Part shown: positions 39,001 through 49,400 of the stretch, one piece after another | Layout: every line of letters begins with the position of its first letter | Numbering within the stretch: position 1 is the stretch's first letter | Assembly: GCA_002633005.1 (NCBI GenBank) | Contig: NMRA01000087.1 | Location: 184,001-248,000, forward strand | Direction: 5' to 3' | DNA: 64,000 nt | Source: Phoronis australis | Taxonomy: Eukaryota; Phoronida; Phoronidae | Position numbers and translations under genes: made by a program | Notes under the pieces: model-generated | Told to the model about the DNA's origin: nothing | The model's input: only the letters and a program-made list of their open reading frames with translations | The model's database searches: none

Positions 39001-42000
39001 ATTCAATTCTTACCTTCTGTCGGAGAGAGCTCTAATATTTAACTACAAACACAGGAACGTTTATCAAGACATGACGCAACCTCTGAATCATTACTTTATC
39101 GCCACATCGCATAATACGTAAGTTTACAAGACGTGGTTGCCACATTCCGCAACTTCATCGATTGGGCTAACCAAATTAAGTTCTATGTTAGGCCTAACCG
39201 ACAGGCCTATAGATTTTTGGACATCTCACTCGTTGCCCCCCTTGGGTAAAAGAAAAAGTAGAAATCTTAAAACGGTGCTACACCTTTATATAATTGTGTT
39301 GTTATAAATCTGCCCGTTGATATGGCATCAATAGAAAGAATTTTTAGTCTTCTTACACGCCATGTGTTGGTCACATCACGTGACGTACAGATAAGTCTGA
39401 CAAGCCCTCTGTCCCGTCTGCACGGTTAGCAAAAAATCCCGAGCTGGAGCCCCAGTAGGGACAGAGACCTTTTTAGACATCTCTGAAGGCCACGTGATGT
39501 GACCGACAGATGCCCTGTAAGAAGACTAATAATTCGTATTGTTACTAAACTTTGTTTTGGTGATTTAAACTAATCCTCGTTCTGTCCCAAGTTAATAGAT
39601 GGCAGGCGTCTCACTTGAGTGATAAAGATCCAACTAAAACACTTGCTCGGTGTGTCACAGGCTGGACAGTATGCTTTTTATTGAATGATCTTTTCAAAAG
39701 AGTTTTCAAAATTTACTCCAATGTTTTGGTTGATCGATTCGATGAGGGTTACAGAGAATTATTTTTCTAGAAAGCTGGATTGGAAAGTTGTTTTTAGAAT
39801 ATATTAATGGTTCAAAACCAGGTGTAGTATACTTTTGAGCCGGCAAGTATTTACTTGTTTTTATCTATACGTCGCACATGCGTTAGCACAGAGTTCATGC
39901 ACTTTCTTTCAAAGATAACTTTCGTTGTTTTTATTTTCATTCTCACAGTCATCATTCTTATTGACATCCACTTTGACATATTCGTTGTTGACTGAGTGTA
40001 TTACTGTCATACGAATCCACCGTTTGTTTTTAATGTTTTTAGTACCAAGCCATGTTCAATTCCCCAGTTGTTACTCGCGGTACAGTAAATTTTCAGATGT
40101 TAAACGAACATCAATAACACTCAAGACGTTTTCAAGGACATGATGGTATTAAAGCGCTTAGATAATGTCATGTTGTAATAGATTGTGATGTCTGTATGTA
40201 TTTGATTCAATGTTTGGCTCAAGTTGACACCAGAGCTGGGGTGCATAACTCTTATTAAAATGATCCTCTGGATAAGTTTGATTGTTGCATAACGTCAGTT
40301 GGATTGTTCAACAATAACAACGTGGCGCGTGATAATGTGACGTCATTGTTGCTATACGGCTATAACTTTTGTGCAACTGGGCCCAGGCGATTATTCATTA
40401 TTCCCAATTTCCGTGTTAGCATTTTGTTTCTGATTTAAGTAATATAGTCGATCATTTTTCTATTTCTCTTATTGCACACGTATGAAGTGCTAGACGTAAA
40501 TGTTACCTTCTAGTGCTCCATAATTTGAATTCGGTATCGCGTTTTACTAAGGACATTCGTATCACTGTACGTAGTAAAAGCTCGAGTTTTACTTTGGCCT
40601 TGCGATTCTCGGAAACGTGCTACTTCAACATTTGATTGCCAAAACAACAAATGGTTTCATATAAGTACCCAATAATTAATGTAAAAGCTGAGATTCCCAC
40701 GTGTACGAATAAACCGTTACCTTATGCCGTATGAAGACACGATGGGCAACAACTATAGATAACGGTTTTGTTTCCAAAGTAACTCTCGTGTGAGTGTGAA
40801 ACTCACTGCACTTCAAACCAATAACTCCGTGTCGTTGTCATGAACAGATATCTACTAAAAGATCAACTGAAAGGTCCAAGCAGTGTGGAAGGCTATATTA
40901 GAGCTCTGAAGAAAGGGTGCAAGTGTTTGGAGTGTAAGTAAACATAATCCGTTAACGGACAAACACACACGTTCAAAATAAAATAAAAGTGACTGCTATT
41001 CCTATAATTTGGTTGTTGTATTTTATACGGAAACTTGCTGTTACTAGACATGACAACTCACAATACCGATGTTTACTAGATTTTTTAGTACGGTACGTCT
41101 GCAGAAATGTCACCCATAGAAAAACGCCCAAAAGTAACGTTTTCTGAATTTCTCCACGTGTATATTTAAATACATGGACGAAGTCATAAACTGAACTTGT
41201 AAAGGTGACAAATGAATAATTGATACGGGGTTATATCCAAATATTTTTTGGTGCTCTCGGTATTAATGTTTTTAATGTAATAATTGTGCTCGATGCATGT
41301 TGAACATGGTCCGAGTTCTTTTAATAAAGTGATCGTACAGGCAGTCCTAAACATTTCAGTGGATTGCTGGGACGGGCCAAATAACGAGCCTATCGTTTAT
41401 CACGGTCATACGTGGACATCGAAGATATTATTCAAGGACGTCATAGAGGGAATCAATAAGCATGCGTTCACAGTTTCATGGTAAGGACGGAGCGTTATGT
41501 GGTATGAAATCTATCTCGAGACAAAATAGTTCTGTCAACATGTTTTTATTATTTCCACGGCAGTCTTCAACCATGCAGGGAAGCGTTTTTCCTAGAGACG
41601 TCGTTCCCTCTACGATTTTACTTTCAACAAACTGCTTTCAAATTGAAAGCCTGAATCGGGCTATATGTAATTAATAGAAAGTGGAAGAAGACAGCGACGT
41701 GCTGTAACACTGAATCGTAGCATACGCGTATCTACGAACCAACCGTTCACGTCAACATTTCAGTATTTAACGCAATGGTTATATTTTGGAAACCGATAAA
41801 CTTTAATGAAGGACGGAAAATGGTGGTTGAAACCTCTTCATAAATGTTACCTCAAAGTTTCGTATTTTTCAGTTATCCTGTCATCCTGTCCTTCGAGAAC
41901 CACTGCTCAGTGGAACAACAAAGAGTTATGGCGTCGCATCTCAGAAACATCTTTGGTGGTATCCTTGTAGTGGTGACTTAAACAGAGACGTCTTTAACAC

Positions 42001-45000
42001 GAACTAACAATTCTACTCAAAATGAACAGCAATTGGCTTTATGGATTAACTGCTTATCATTTAATTTGCTAGTCTTGACCACTCACTTCTCAGCAGTCAA
42101 GTCATTTATTTTCTTACTCATCAATTGTATTTAATGTTTACTGTTCAGTTGGTGCCTAACTCCCTTAACTTTCAAAAGACAAGTTACTATCAGGATCTGT
42201 GACCAAAGACGTGACGTCACTACCGTCGCCGGAATCGCTGAAAGGCAAAATTCTTATCAAGGTAATGTTCAACGTTTGGCAAACCTTGGTAGAGTTCAAT
42301 AACGCTAGGACCTACGCGAAGACCTCACTAAATTCTAACCAAAAACCACGTGTTCTCATTTAAAATACACGGCAGTATCTCGTGTAATCTTGCTTTTTAA
42401 GTCCTAACGTTACTGACATCTACACTTATTTTCGTCTCTTTTGTCATACCTCTTGTCTTAGATTGACTTTAGGCCTCTGGTAAATTTTAGTCATTTTGTA
42501 CAGGGCAAGAAATTGAGTAGCTCAGCTAACGAAGACGAACTGAGTGAAGACGAAGAAGATGATTACGGTGTACTGAAAGCCGCCATGGGTGAAATAAGTC
42601 CAGGAAATCCAACTGACGTGAATGGTTTGAAGAACGGCGATGAAAAACTGCAGAACAACCTGAATTCATTAAATAAAGCCGAGTCGGAAGACGCAATAGA
42701 TGACGAGGTGGGAGCAGACGACAATTCAGGCGGAGACGAAAACGAAAACACAATAACTTCCACGTCACAGATGAAGAAGTCGCCGTCTGCTCTCAAAATG
42801 GTGAAGCAAGCGCTCACAACTAATCGTTCGAATTCCAAAGAGGCTCGTGAAAGTGGCGGCGGTGATACTGCGAAGAACAAGAAGAAGAAAATTAAAGTTG
42901 ACAAAGAGTGGTCTGATCTCATTACTTGGTGTCAATCAGTCAGTTTTGAGAACTTCAAGCACAGCAAAGAAAAGCGTGAGTTATTGATATTACTACGTCA
43001 CAAAAGTGTTGTTGCAACCTGTATATATTGCTCAGCTTGCAATGAATATACACGGTGCCCAAAAAGCTTCCGTTATACACAGACCTGAAGAACCAGTCAA
43101 AATTAAATAATTCTGTGTTAGCTTTTGCTACTAAACATGTTAACACAGCTCGAATTGTAATTCACTTTCTTGTTTTCAAATACATCCAGTCTGTTTTTGA
43201 ACTTAGAAACCCTCGCATTTATGGTAAATCTGAGTTGTGTGGATAAAGTAACTAATAAGCCCAATTGGGCTGCCTGGGTACTTATCTTTCTTACGAATGT
43301 TATATTTATTACTGTTTGAATTAATTGTAATTGTCACTATAATAAATAAATACAATACAATACAATACAATACAATACAATACAATACAATACAATACAA
43401 TACAATACAATACAATACAGACATGCACGAATCTAAATTAGAAGGATTAAAATCATTTGTTATTTACTACTGTATTTGTAGAAAAATGCTATGAGATGTG
43501 CTCGTTTGAGGAAAAGAAGTCACTCAAGTTGGTGAAGAATGAAGGCTTGTCCTTTGTTCAGTACAACCAGCGTCACTTGAGTAGGATCTACCCAGCTGGT
43601 ACCAGGGTAGACTCAAGTAACTACAAACCGGAAGCACTGTGGAATGTTGGGTGCCAGTTGGGTAAGCGAGGAACATTTTCTCATAAATAGAGACAAATTG
43701 TTGCTTTATTTCGATTTCTGCTTACCCGAATGTCCACATTATCACAACGCATTGTTAGCAATTAAGACGAAATATTGGACCTAAGAGAATTATTTGTTTA
43801 ATTCTTCCATTACCTTCCTCATCTTGTACATTTGTGTTCTGACCATCATCTCATCCAGTCATGAGATGTCTCAAGACGTCTGTGCCTCTGTGAGACTTAC
43901 ACGTGACTATGTTAGTAAGTACTGCTCGCTTGGATTAGGGTTGTCATATTGACGACCACGTAGCCTTTCACTATGACAGCTGTAAATATTTTCAGTGGCC
44001 CTCAACTATCAGACATCGGGAGTTGCCATGGAACTTAACCAAGGAAAGTTTTTGGACAATGGTCGCTGTGGATACTTGCTTAAACCAGAATACATGAGGA
44101 GAGGTTTGTATTAAACGCTTTTGCAAAAATAAAGTTATCAGGAGCATTGGCCTAGCTAGGAATTTTATTTAGTCCTTATCCACAACGTCATTAGCTTTTC
44201 CATTACTTTTGATTTGTTTCATAAAAACGCCATCAGTGTGTGGAGGCGTGGTCGCACTCTCGGTCCCGTGACCAGTACATAGGTACACGGCATTTATAAA
44301 ACGAAACGCTCCTGTTAATGAATTTCTCCGTCACAGAATAAATTTTGGAAAGTCTTGTACCGTCATTACGTTGTTTGATCATGTCCTTTTATAATAAATC
44401 TCCCTTAACAATTAGCAGAATGGGTGACGTTACTGTGTTCTGTTTTTGTTCGACACCTCTGCATTACTCTTACAGAACCAATGATATAGGTTTGCAAACA
44501 CTGGCCTTTCTTATAAAGAACCCACCAGTTCGCATTCGCGTCTGGCCCCCCTGGTGAATACTGGCTACGCCAGTGACCATAGACATCAAAGAGAGCAATG
44601 TGCCCCTGATTTTTGAAGGGATACAACTACTACTATGCCTCTTGGTGGTAGTTTCAGTTTTCTGGGTCTGCCTCAATATCAGGCTCGTCATAGCAAATGA
44701 GCTCACTTCGAGGATTTCATGGGGAGTGATTTATCTTCTTCAGCGCCCCATAGCTGGCACTTTAATATAAGGACAATCTCTTGTACTTTGCTGTAAGTGT
44801 TGCATAATCGCATATCAGCGCTGTGCGTTGATCTTATTAATTAAGTAATAAAAGATTGTCTATCCCCCAATTTGTTCACAGACAACTGCTCGTTCGAACC
44901 ACGACTTTCCGGAGAAGAACACCAATCTCTTGACGAATGCATTACTCTCAAAGTGAAGGTCAGTTTTCTAGTCATTCATTGTAGAAACACTGCATCTTGG

Positions 45001-45494
45001 TGTATCGAAAGCAAAAGATAAATGGTGGCAGAACTGCTGAAATGCCAAATGGTGCCTATGCAGCTCTTAGTAGATGGGAGCGACGGCGCTATTCAATCCA
45101 ATAATTTCTTTCAGCCAAACTGTCTGTTTGTTTCAACAGTGCGTCTGAAAAGCAATAACAAAAATTTGTGGAGAAATCTGTTCTTATGTGTAGACCTTTA
45201 AAGAGATCAAATGAATGGACAGGATGACAAATTTATGCTGGTGTATTCCTAGTTTAAATTAAAAAAACGAATTTGATTTTGTTTGTAGATAATCAGTGGC
45301 CATCAAATACCAAAGTTGGAAAACACCAAACCAGAAAGAGATCTCTTTGTTGCCATGAAAATTTACGGCGTGGACGCGGATGGTTTGAAAACGAGAACAA
45401 AAACAGTTCGAAACAGCGGTGAGTTTTTGTTCTATAAAGTCTAATGATGATGACAACTGTAAAATAAATTTAAATATTAATTTCAGCAGCAGCC

Positions 45495-45569
<75 letters not shown>

Positions 45570-46411
45570 ACAGCAGCAGCAAAAATTGGCTCAATTGTCA
45601 ACTGTTTGATGGTATTCAATTTCTCGTGAACTTCAATTCTGACAGGTTACAACCCAATGTGGAACGACACAGTGGAAGCAAAAATATGGCGACCGGACCT
45701 GGCTCTTGTGAAGTTCAGCGTCAAAGAAGGGGATAGTTCACGCAGTTCCTCCAAACATTCAGGCACCCAGATTGGTCAGTTTGTTCTATCATTCCAGAGT
45801 ATCATGAAAGGTACGGTTTTCAACATTTTTAAGCACATAGCCTGTATACATTTTCACGCTAAGTTTCACCGCAATGCCCAAACCGCTGTAAGTCTATGCT
45901 TTTTACTCTGTATTGTGTTCGGAATGTGGGGGGCTTGGTGCAGTGGTGGCACACTTGCATCTCAAAGTCGGCACATATGTTTGATATGTTACACTGTTAC
46001 AAGGAAATCTGCTGTCAAGTTACCCTCGTCTGAGCTTAAGGAGAAATTTTGGGTCCCGCCTTGAACAGTTGTAATTTCTTGCGTGAGTCTCTGCCGTTGG
46101 TGTAATGTAACTTTCGTGACCGAATTACTGAAGAAAACAAACTCGGGCAACCACGGCATGCTGCAATTTCCATCACTGCACCTTGTGAGATATTTGCCTG
46201 GAGCCATCGTATCAACTATACTGGCATGACGGTCGCCGATTCGTTAGTCATTAGCAACTTGGTGTTTTGTACCTAATCCGCCCAGCTAAAAATTTCCCTA
46301 TTATTTTCAGGTTACCGACAGATCCCACTTTTCTACAAGTCCGGCGACAAAATTGAGAATTCCAGTATATTTGTACACGTTGAAATTTTGAGTGCTCCCA
46401 GCGAGGCTTAG
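29192..46411 (+). CDS. PLCD: Phosphoinositide phospholipase C, delta type (5' end missing)
   Basis: It hydrolyses PIP2 to diacylglycerol and IP3 at membranes in a Ca2+-dependent way. I read 17 exons: 29192-29347, 31489-31571, 32918-33060, 34064-34193, 38337-38522, 38921-39117, 40848-40933, 41360-41480, 41873-41958, 42179-42261, 42504-42975, 43482-43661, 43996-44103, 44882-44958, 45289-45418, 45646-45810 and 46311-46411 (stop TAG). All junctions are GT-AG and every phase is consistent, giving 833 visible residues: PH, EF-hand, X box, acidic linker, Y box, C2. Catalytic residues match the delta family: TSHNT (His, Asn), CLELDCWDG (Glu, Asp), VYHGHT (His) and FENHC (Glu). The YHG histidine argues against the inactive PLC-like paralogues. 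The lack of a long C-terminal extension favours delta over eta or beta. The acceptor at 29192 splits a codon, so at least one upstream exon is missing. Confidence 0.93.
29348..31488. other. PLC intron 1 (visible), with unexplained open frames
   Basis: Several frames occur on both strands (29546-29806 -, 30226-30585 -, 30509-30760 +, 30809-31144 +). I could not join them into a known protein. They may be remnants of an inserted or retroposed sequence. Confidence 0.4.
30809..31144 (+). other. 111-codon ORF inside PLC intron 1, unrecognised
   Basis: It starts with ATG ([20 protein letters not shown]) and ends at TGA with no obvious splice donor. Charged residues at the N-terminus and several Cys and Phe near the C-terminus are visible, but no known domain. 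It may be a chance frame, part of an unknown insertion or a nested single-exon gene. Low confidence. Confidence 0.2.
32290..32560. repeat. Palindromic dispersed repeat in PLC intron 2
   Basis: A block containing AATACACGGCAATATCTCGC and AAAAATCTAGCC at about 32328-32385 is followed by its inverted copy at about 32440-32550 (GATATCGCCGTGTATTTTAA), forming a large imperfect hairpin. Single-arm relatives occur at about 42280-42430 and 57835-57960. Confidence 0.7.
34064..38522 (+). CDS. PLCD: PLC exons 4-5: EF-hand region
   Basis: Exon 34064-34193 encodes [10 protein letters not shown] followed by the loop [12 protein letters not shown] (34092-34127). Its Asp/Asn/Asp/Thr/Glu side chains are at positions 1, 3, 5, 9 and 12, so the loop can bind Ca2+. 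Exon 38337-38522 ([20 protein letters not shown]) carries the second, degenerate EF-hand pair and ends at a strong donor (CAC|gtgagt). The intron between them is over 4 kb and includes a duplicated segment that may be an assembly artefact. Confidence 0.88.
34575..36318. repeat. Near-identical 0.87-kb tandem repeat joined by a single N
   Basis: 34575-35446 and 35448-36318 are almost the same sequence, differing at a handful of positions (for example CCTCCGTG/CCTCCATG and TTACATAGG/TTATATAGG) and in a poly-A length. They are separated by one N at 35447. Near identity plus the placeholder N suggest two haplotypes laid end to end in assembly rather than a real duplication. It lies wholly inside the PLC intron between exons 4 and 5, so the coding sequence is unaffected. 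Confidence 0.9.
36248..36470. repeat. Dispersed repeat shared with 59753-59990
   Basis: CGCACCCAGCCTAAAATATA, then AATTGTGCATTCGCACC, GTCTCGTTT and GGACCTTTTTGC occur in the same order at 59756-59960. An N interrupts both copies close to a G-rich end (36440 and 59987), suggesting a poly-G or hairpin end that is hard to assemble. A third partial copy is at 35375-35446. Confidence 0.75.
37729..37896 (+). other. 55-codon ORF in PLC intron 4, unrecognised
   Basis: ATG at 37729, TGA at 37894. The composition looks protein-like ([34 protein letters not shown]), unlike the surrounding AT-rich DNA. It carries no known domain and cannot be spliced into the PLC reading frame without disrupting the EF-hand continuity. 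It may be an exon relic. Confidence 0.25.
38921..42261 (+). CDS. PLCD: PLC exons 6-10: catalytic X box
   Basis: The exons are 38921-39117, 40848-40933, 41360-41480, 41873-41958 and 42179-42261. Reading order: [16 protein letters not shown] (catalytic His codon 39110-39112, Asn 39113-39115), [31 protein letters not shown] (metal-binding Glu 40930-40932, Asp 41362-41364), [12 protein letters not shown] (second catalytic His 41401-41403), VILSFENHC (Glu 41895-41897) and [15 protein letters not shown] (lysines that contact the substrate phosphates in family structures). This is one half of the TIM barrel. All five introns keep phase. Confidence 0.93.
39344..39530. mobile_element. Inverted-repeat miniature element in PLC intron 6
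   Basis: The left arm begins TTAGTCTTCTTACACGCCAT and includes GGTCACATCACGTG. The right arm is its inverted form, ending CTGTAAGAAGACTAA. The arms are about 75 bp with mismatches around a short loop. No coding capacity. Confidence 0.75.
42275..42430 (+). repeat. Dispersed repeat, single-arm copy in PLC intron 10
   Basis: It contains TTCTCATTTAAAATACACGG and CAGTATCTCGTGTAATCTTG, like the arms of the palindrome at 32290-32560 and the copy at 57835-57960. Confidence 0.65.
42504..42975 (+). CDS. PLCD: PLC exon 11: long acidic X-Y linker
   Basis: A 472-bp exon opens with [20 protein letters not shown], runs through an Asn/Gly/Asp/Glu-rich low-complexity stretch, then a basic cluster ([13 protein letters not shown]), and ends at the Y-box entry ([14 protein letters not shown]). 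Acidic X-Y linkers cover the active site and hold most PLCs autoinhibited. This one is clearly longer than in vertebrate delta enzymes, which have about 50 residues. Acceptor tgtacag|GGC, donor AAGC|gtgagt. Confidence 0.9.
43351..43419. repeat. (TACAA)n microsatellite in PLC intron 11
   Basis: About 14 units of the pentamer TACAA directly follow an AATAAATAAA tract. Open frames through it on either strand are repeat artefacts. Confidence 0.98.
43482..44103 (+). CDS. PLCD: PLC exons 12-13: catalytic Y box
   Basis: 43482-43661 encodes [35 protein letters not shown] and [17 protein letters not shown]. 43996-44103 continues [48 protein letters not shown] and W-N-x-G-C-Q are the Y-box hallmarks, including the Ser, Arg and Tyr that bind the inositol headgroup phosphates. 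Both exons are phase 2-bp entry, 1-bp exit. Confidence 0.93.
44882..46411 (+). CDS. PLCD: PLC exons 14-17: C2 domain and stop
   Basis: The exons are 44882-44958 (ends CITLKVK), 45289-45418 ([40 protein letters not shown]), 45646-45810 ([29 protein letters not shown]) and 46311-46411 ([20 protein letters not shown], ending [10 protein letters not shown]-stop). This is the usual C2 fold that closes the family and binds Ca2+ and membrane lipid. The protein ends right after C2, as in delta enzymes. No clear AATAAA is seen just after the stop. Confidence 0.9.
45484..45581. repeat. Intronic (CAG)n tract before a C2 exon
   Basis: About 30 CAG/CAA triplets start right after a pyrimidine stretch (aatttcag|cagcag), about 65 bp upstream of the true exon start at 45646. 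Every CAG offers a potential 3' splice site. Reading on from exon 15 would give poly-Ala, and no downstream donor restores the needed phase, so I treat it as intronic. Confidence 0.9.
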
Positions 46412-49400
46412 TGGTTAAAATATCTTTATGCTAGAATGACGTGACACATGATAGCTTGCAATTCAGTGCTCGATTTGGCGACCTGCAGCTCGGCAATGCG
46501 ACTTCAGATCGTGTTAGGATTCGGAGTCGCCACAGCAAGGCAGTGGAGTCGGACAAAAAATCACCCGAAATTCCCTTCAAAATTCGAAGCGACTTCCAAA
46601 GAGATTAAATTAATAACATTTTCCTAGATTCGATACCTTTGGTTCACAATTATTCGTGAAATCAGTGCCTGCCTGAGCAAATAGCGCTTAAATTACAACA
46701 GGAAGTAAGTAGACGGAAATCGGCATTGTTCGGCAAAAATCGGGCAAGGTATAACCATGTGAGCCACAATACAACTCGGAAATGTATGTGACGAAATTAT
46801 TGTTTAGTGACGGACAGTTAACATGGGTACCCTATTGGATGACGGAAAAAAACAGCCTTGGGTGATTTGACGCGGCAATGTCGCGCATGAGGGTAATGTC
46901 TGCATACCGCAATACCCAGCGAATGTTTGTATATTTACGGGAGAAATGGAAATGGTACGCGTAATTTCAAATCATGGTGAAAGCGGCACGGCCTTTTTTG
47001 ATTGGCGACTTACTACCTCAGTTTTGACAACCTCAGATTTCGTTTGGCGACCTGCGGTATTTTCGCTAAGTCCCATTTGGCGAGTTGGCGTTAAGCTAAG
47101 CGTCGAGCACTGTAATTTATAGTCCAGTCTTCACGAAACCTGATTATTTCGCACTGAGTTTTTATTAGAATTAGTTTTGCCAATCGGAACTGTCCAGAAA
47201 AAGTATGAGACAGAAATGAATGAGACGAATGAAATTCCATACGTACATAATTGTAGGCTATTCGACCTTAGTATTCCGCCGGTATTCTGAATTGTTTGTA
47301 ACGGGTTTAACTTGAGTACACTGAGCACTGGTAGCAAAATCACACTTTTGGCATTTAAAGTTTAACCAGTCAACAGTTTAAGCTGAAAACAGTAGAGATG
47401 TTTTAAGTTAAAGTCACGTGATAAATTTTCCAGCCGGGGATGAATCGAGTTTGCGGCGGCCAGTAAGTATCTCTTGGTTCCTCATACTGTAGTCGTATAA
47501 ATATAAAAATCCAGTCTTTTCCATCTATATTTTTGAAGATGGCGCTGCCTGTTGTTTTAACTAAGATAGATGGCCACATTACCTATCTGCAGCTCGTCAT
47601 ACTGGTTCACAATCTAGGTGTTGGAAAGAGAAATCATAATGCAAGATAATAGATGGTGTTTTGCACACTGCTGAATACTGGAGGACTTTTATGTTGCTTT
47701 ACGAAACACGTCTACGAGAAATAGACAATCATTTACACTTAGCTCTCGCTAGATTGAGATTTATTGTAGATTAATAATAAACTATCTCAACTAAGTCTTT
47801 CGAAACTATCAGCATTTGCGCGTGAACCAGAGATGGCCACGAGCTCAACTGTCTGCCTCAAATTAGCTCGTAGTTCCCCGTCTGCGGTAGCCTTATCTGT
47901 ATGACAATGTTTTTGATTTGTGTCGCGGTCAACAAGTTATGTCTATGTTGTGTTTTATTTACTCATTATATAATTGTTTACTCGTCTTAGTCAATAGTCA
48001 ATTTTGCGGCATCTTAACTTTATGAACCTTATCACTTGCATCGTGTGTTCCTCTATAAATTAAACCTATATTAAGTTTCAATAATAAGTCATACCGGCAA
48101 CTGCTAAGTTGCCAAATGAAAATCGGCATTAGACCAAAAGTTCGCACGTGAGAAAGTCCCTTGCACTTCCGTAAATAAGCTCACTAACTTACAGTTGTGA
48201 ATTTGGGAGAAAATGAGATGCAGTCGAAAATAATTTAGAGAGGTTTTAGCGATTTGCCATAATTTCTCTCAATAGACCTTCGACTTTCGAAGTCTTGAGA
48301 AACATCACACGTGTATAGGCAGTCACACAGAATGTTCCAATCGACGTAATGACATTCCTGTTAGTATTCAAATTCAATTTGAATTAAAGATATCATGCAT
48401 GTATATGAACCCGTTTGCTCATGGATGTTATATTTAGAGGTGGGTTACGTAATTGTAGTCTATGTTGATTATTTTGAATCAATAAATGTATTTTAATTTT
48501 GAAATTCATTTGTTTTGAACACTAAGTTTTTCGTAGTTGCTCTGGAGCATAGTTGTGTAGAAATTAAAAAGTTGTTGCCATGAAAAGTGACTTGCACTAT
48601 TTTTGAGGCACAGCTTATCGACTCTGGTCAGATAAGTGAGATTCGATTATTCAGTTCATAGATTCTCAAGTTCCAGTAGCTCGTGCTTGGTTCAAAAAGC
48701 CGATGGTTTGGTACCTGTGTTCTAAGTCCTTGTACTTGAATATTGTCATTAACAAGGAAAACGTTATAAACAAACAATTTATTGGCAGTTTACTTAATCA
48801 AGCGGCAAGTGTGCTAAGGAACTAGCCTACCAACAGTGAATTAGTCTTGCTGTGGCAATTGTATACAGTTTGCGTATCAACATAAATACAAAAGGCAAGT
48901 CGAGTTGTATTGCTTCGTATTCTGTTCTGAGCAAAACGTAAGGAGAACAAGTAAGTCTTACCTCACTTTGCAGCACGGACCGTTACAAATCCTACCTCAT
49001 ACATTTCTTACGTATATATTGCACTGTAAATGGCGTCAGCTGTTTATGACGTATTTTTGAGGTAAACTGACGTTTTGCATGAAATGTTTATACGTTCGAT
49101 TCAGCACTGAATATAGCAAATGCTTGAAGATGAAGAAATAATTTGCAAAATACCAAATTTCAACGCGAGTTTTCACCGATTATTTTTATTCCTGATGGAA
49201 ATATAAGTTGTTCGAATGAAAGTTTGAGTGAGTATACGTTTAAGTGTTGGACTATATATATACACATAAATACGGTACAAAGCAAAAACACCAAGAGCTT
49301 TGTCGCAACTAATCGTAAAATCACAAGCAGTAGACCTACTTGGTGGGGTCAAGTTCACAAATAATTTTCACAAAGTAGGCCCGGGTACACACAAGTTTCC

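Noticed and set aside
43203-43494. Open frames on both strands through the TACAA repeat
   Set aside because: They are produced by the pentamer microsatellite.
44405-44770. Overlapping frames in PLC intron 13, one with a hydrophobic stretch
   Set aside because: They are intronic between two phase-matched exons with no start, splice or family support.
45484-45613. A CAG-derived poly-Ala alternative exon between PLC exons 15 and 16
   Set aside because: The acceptor is good, but the only nearby donor leaves the wrong phase for exon 16.
45259-45736. Poly-Leu and poly-Ser frames over the intronic CAG tract
   Set aside because: They are repeat-driven. The true C2 exons lie on either side, with a continuous phase that skips the tract.
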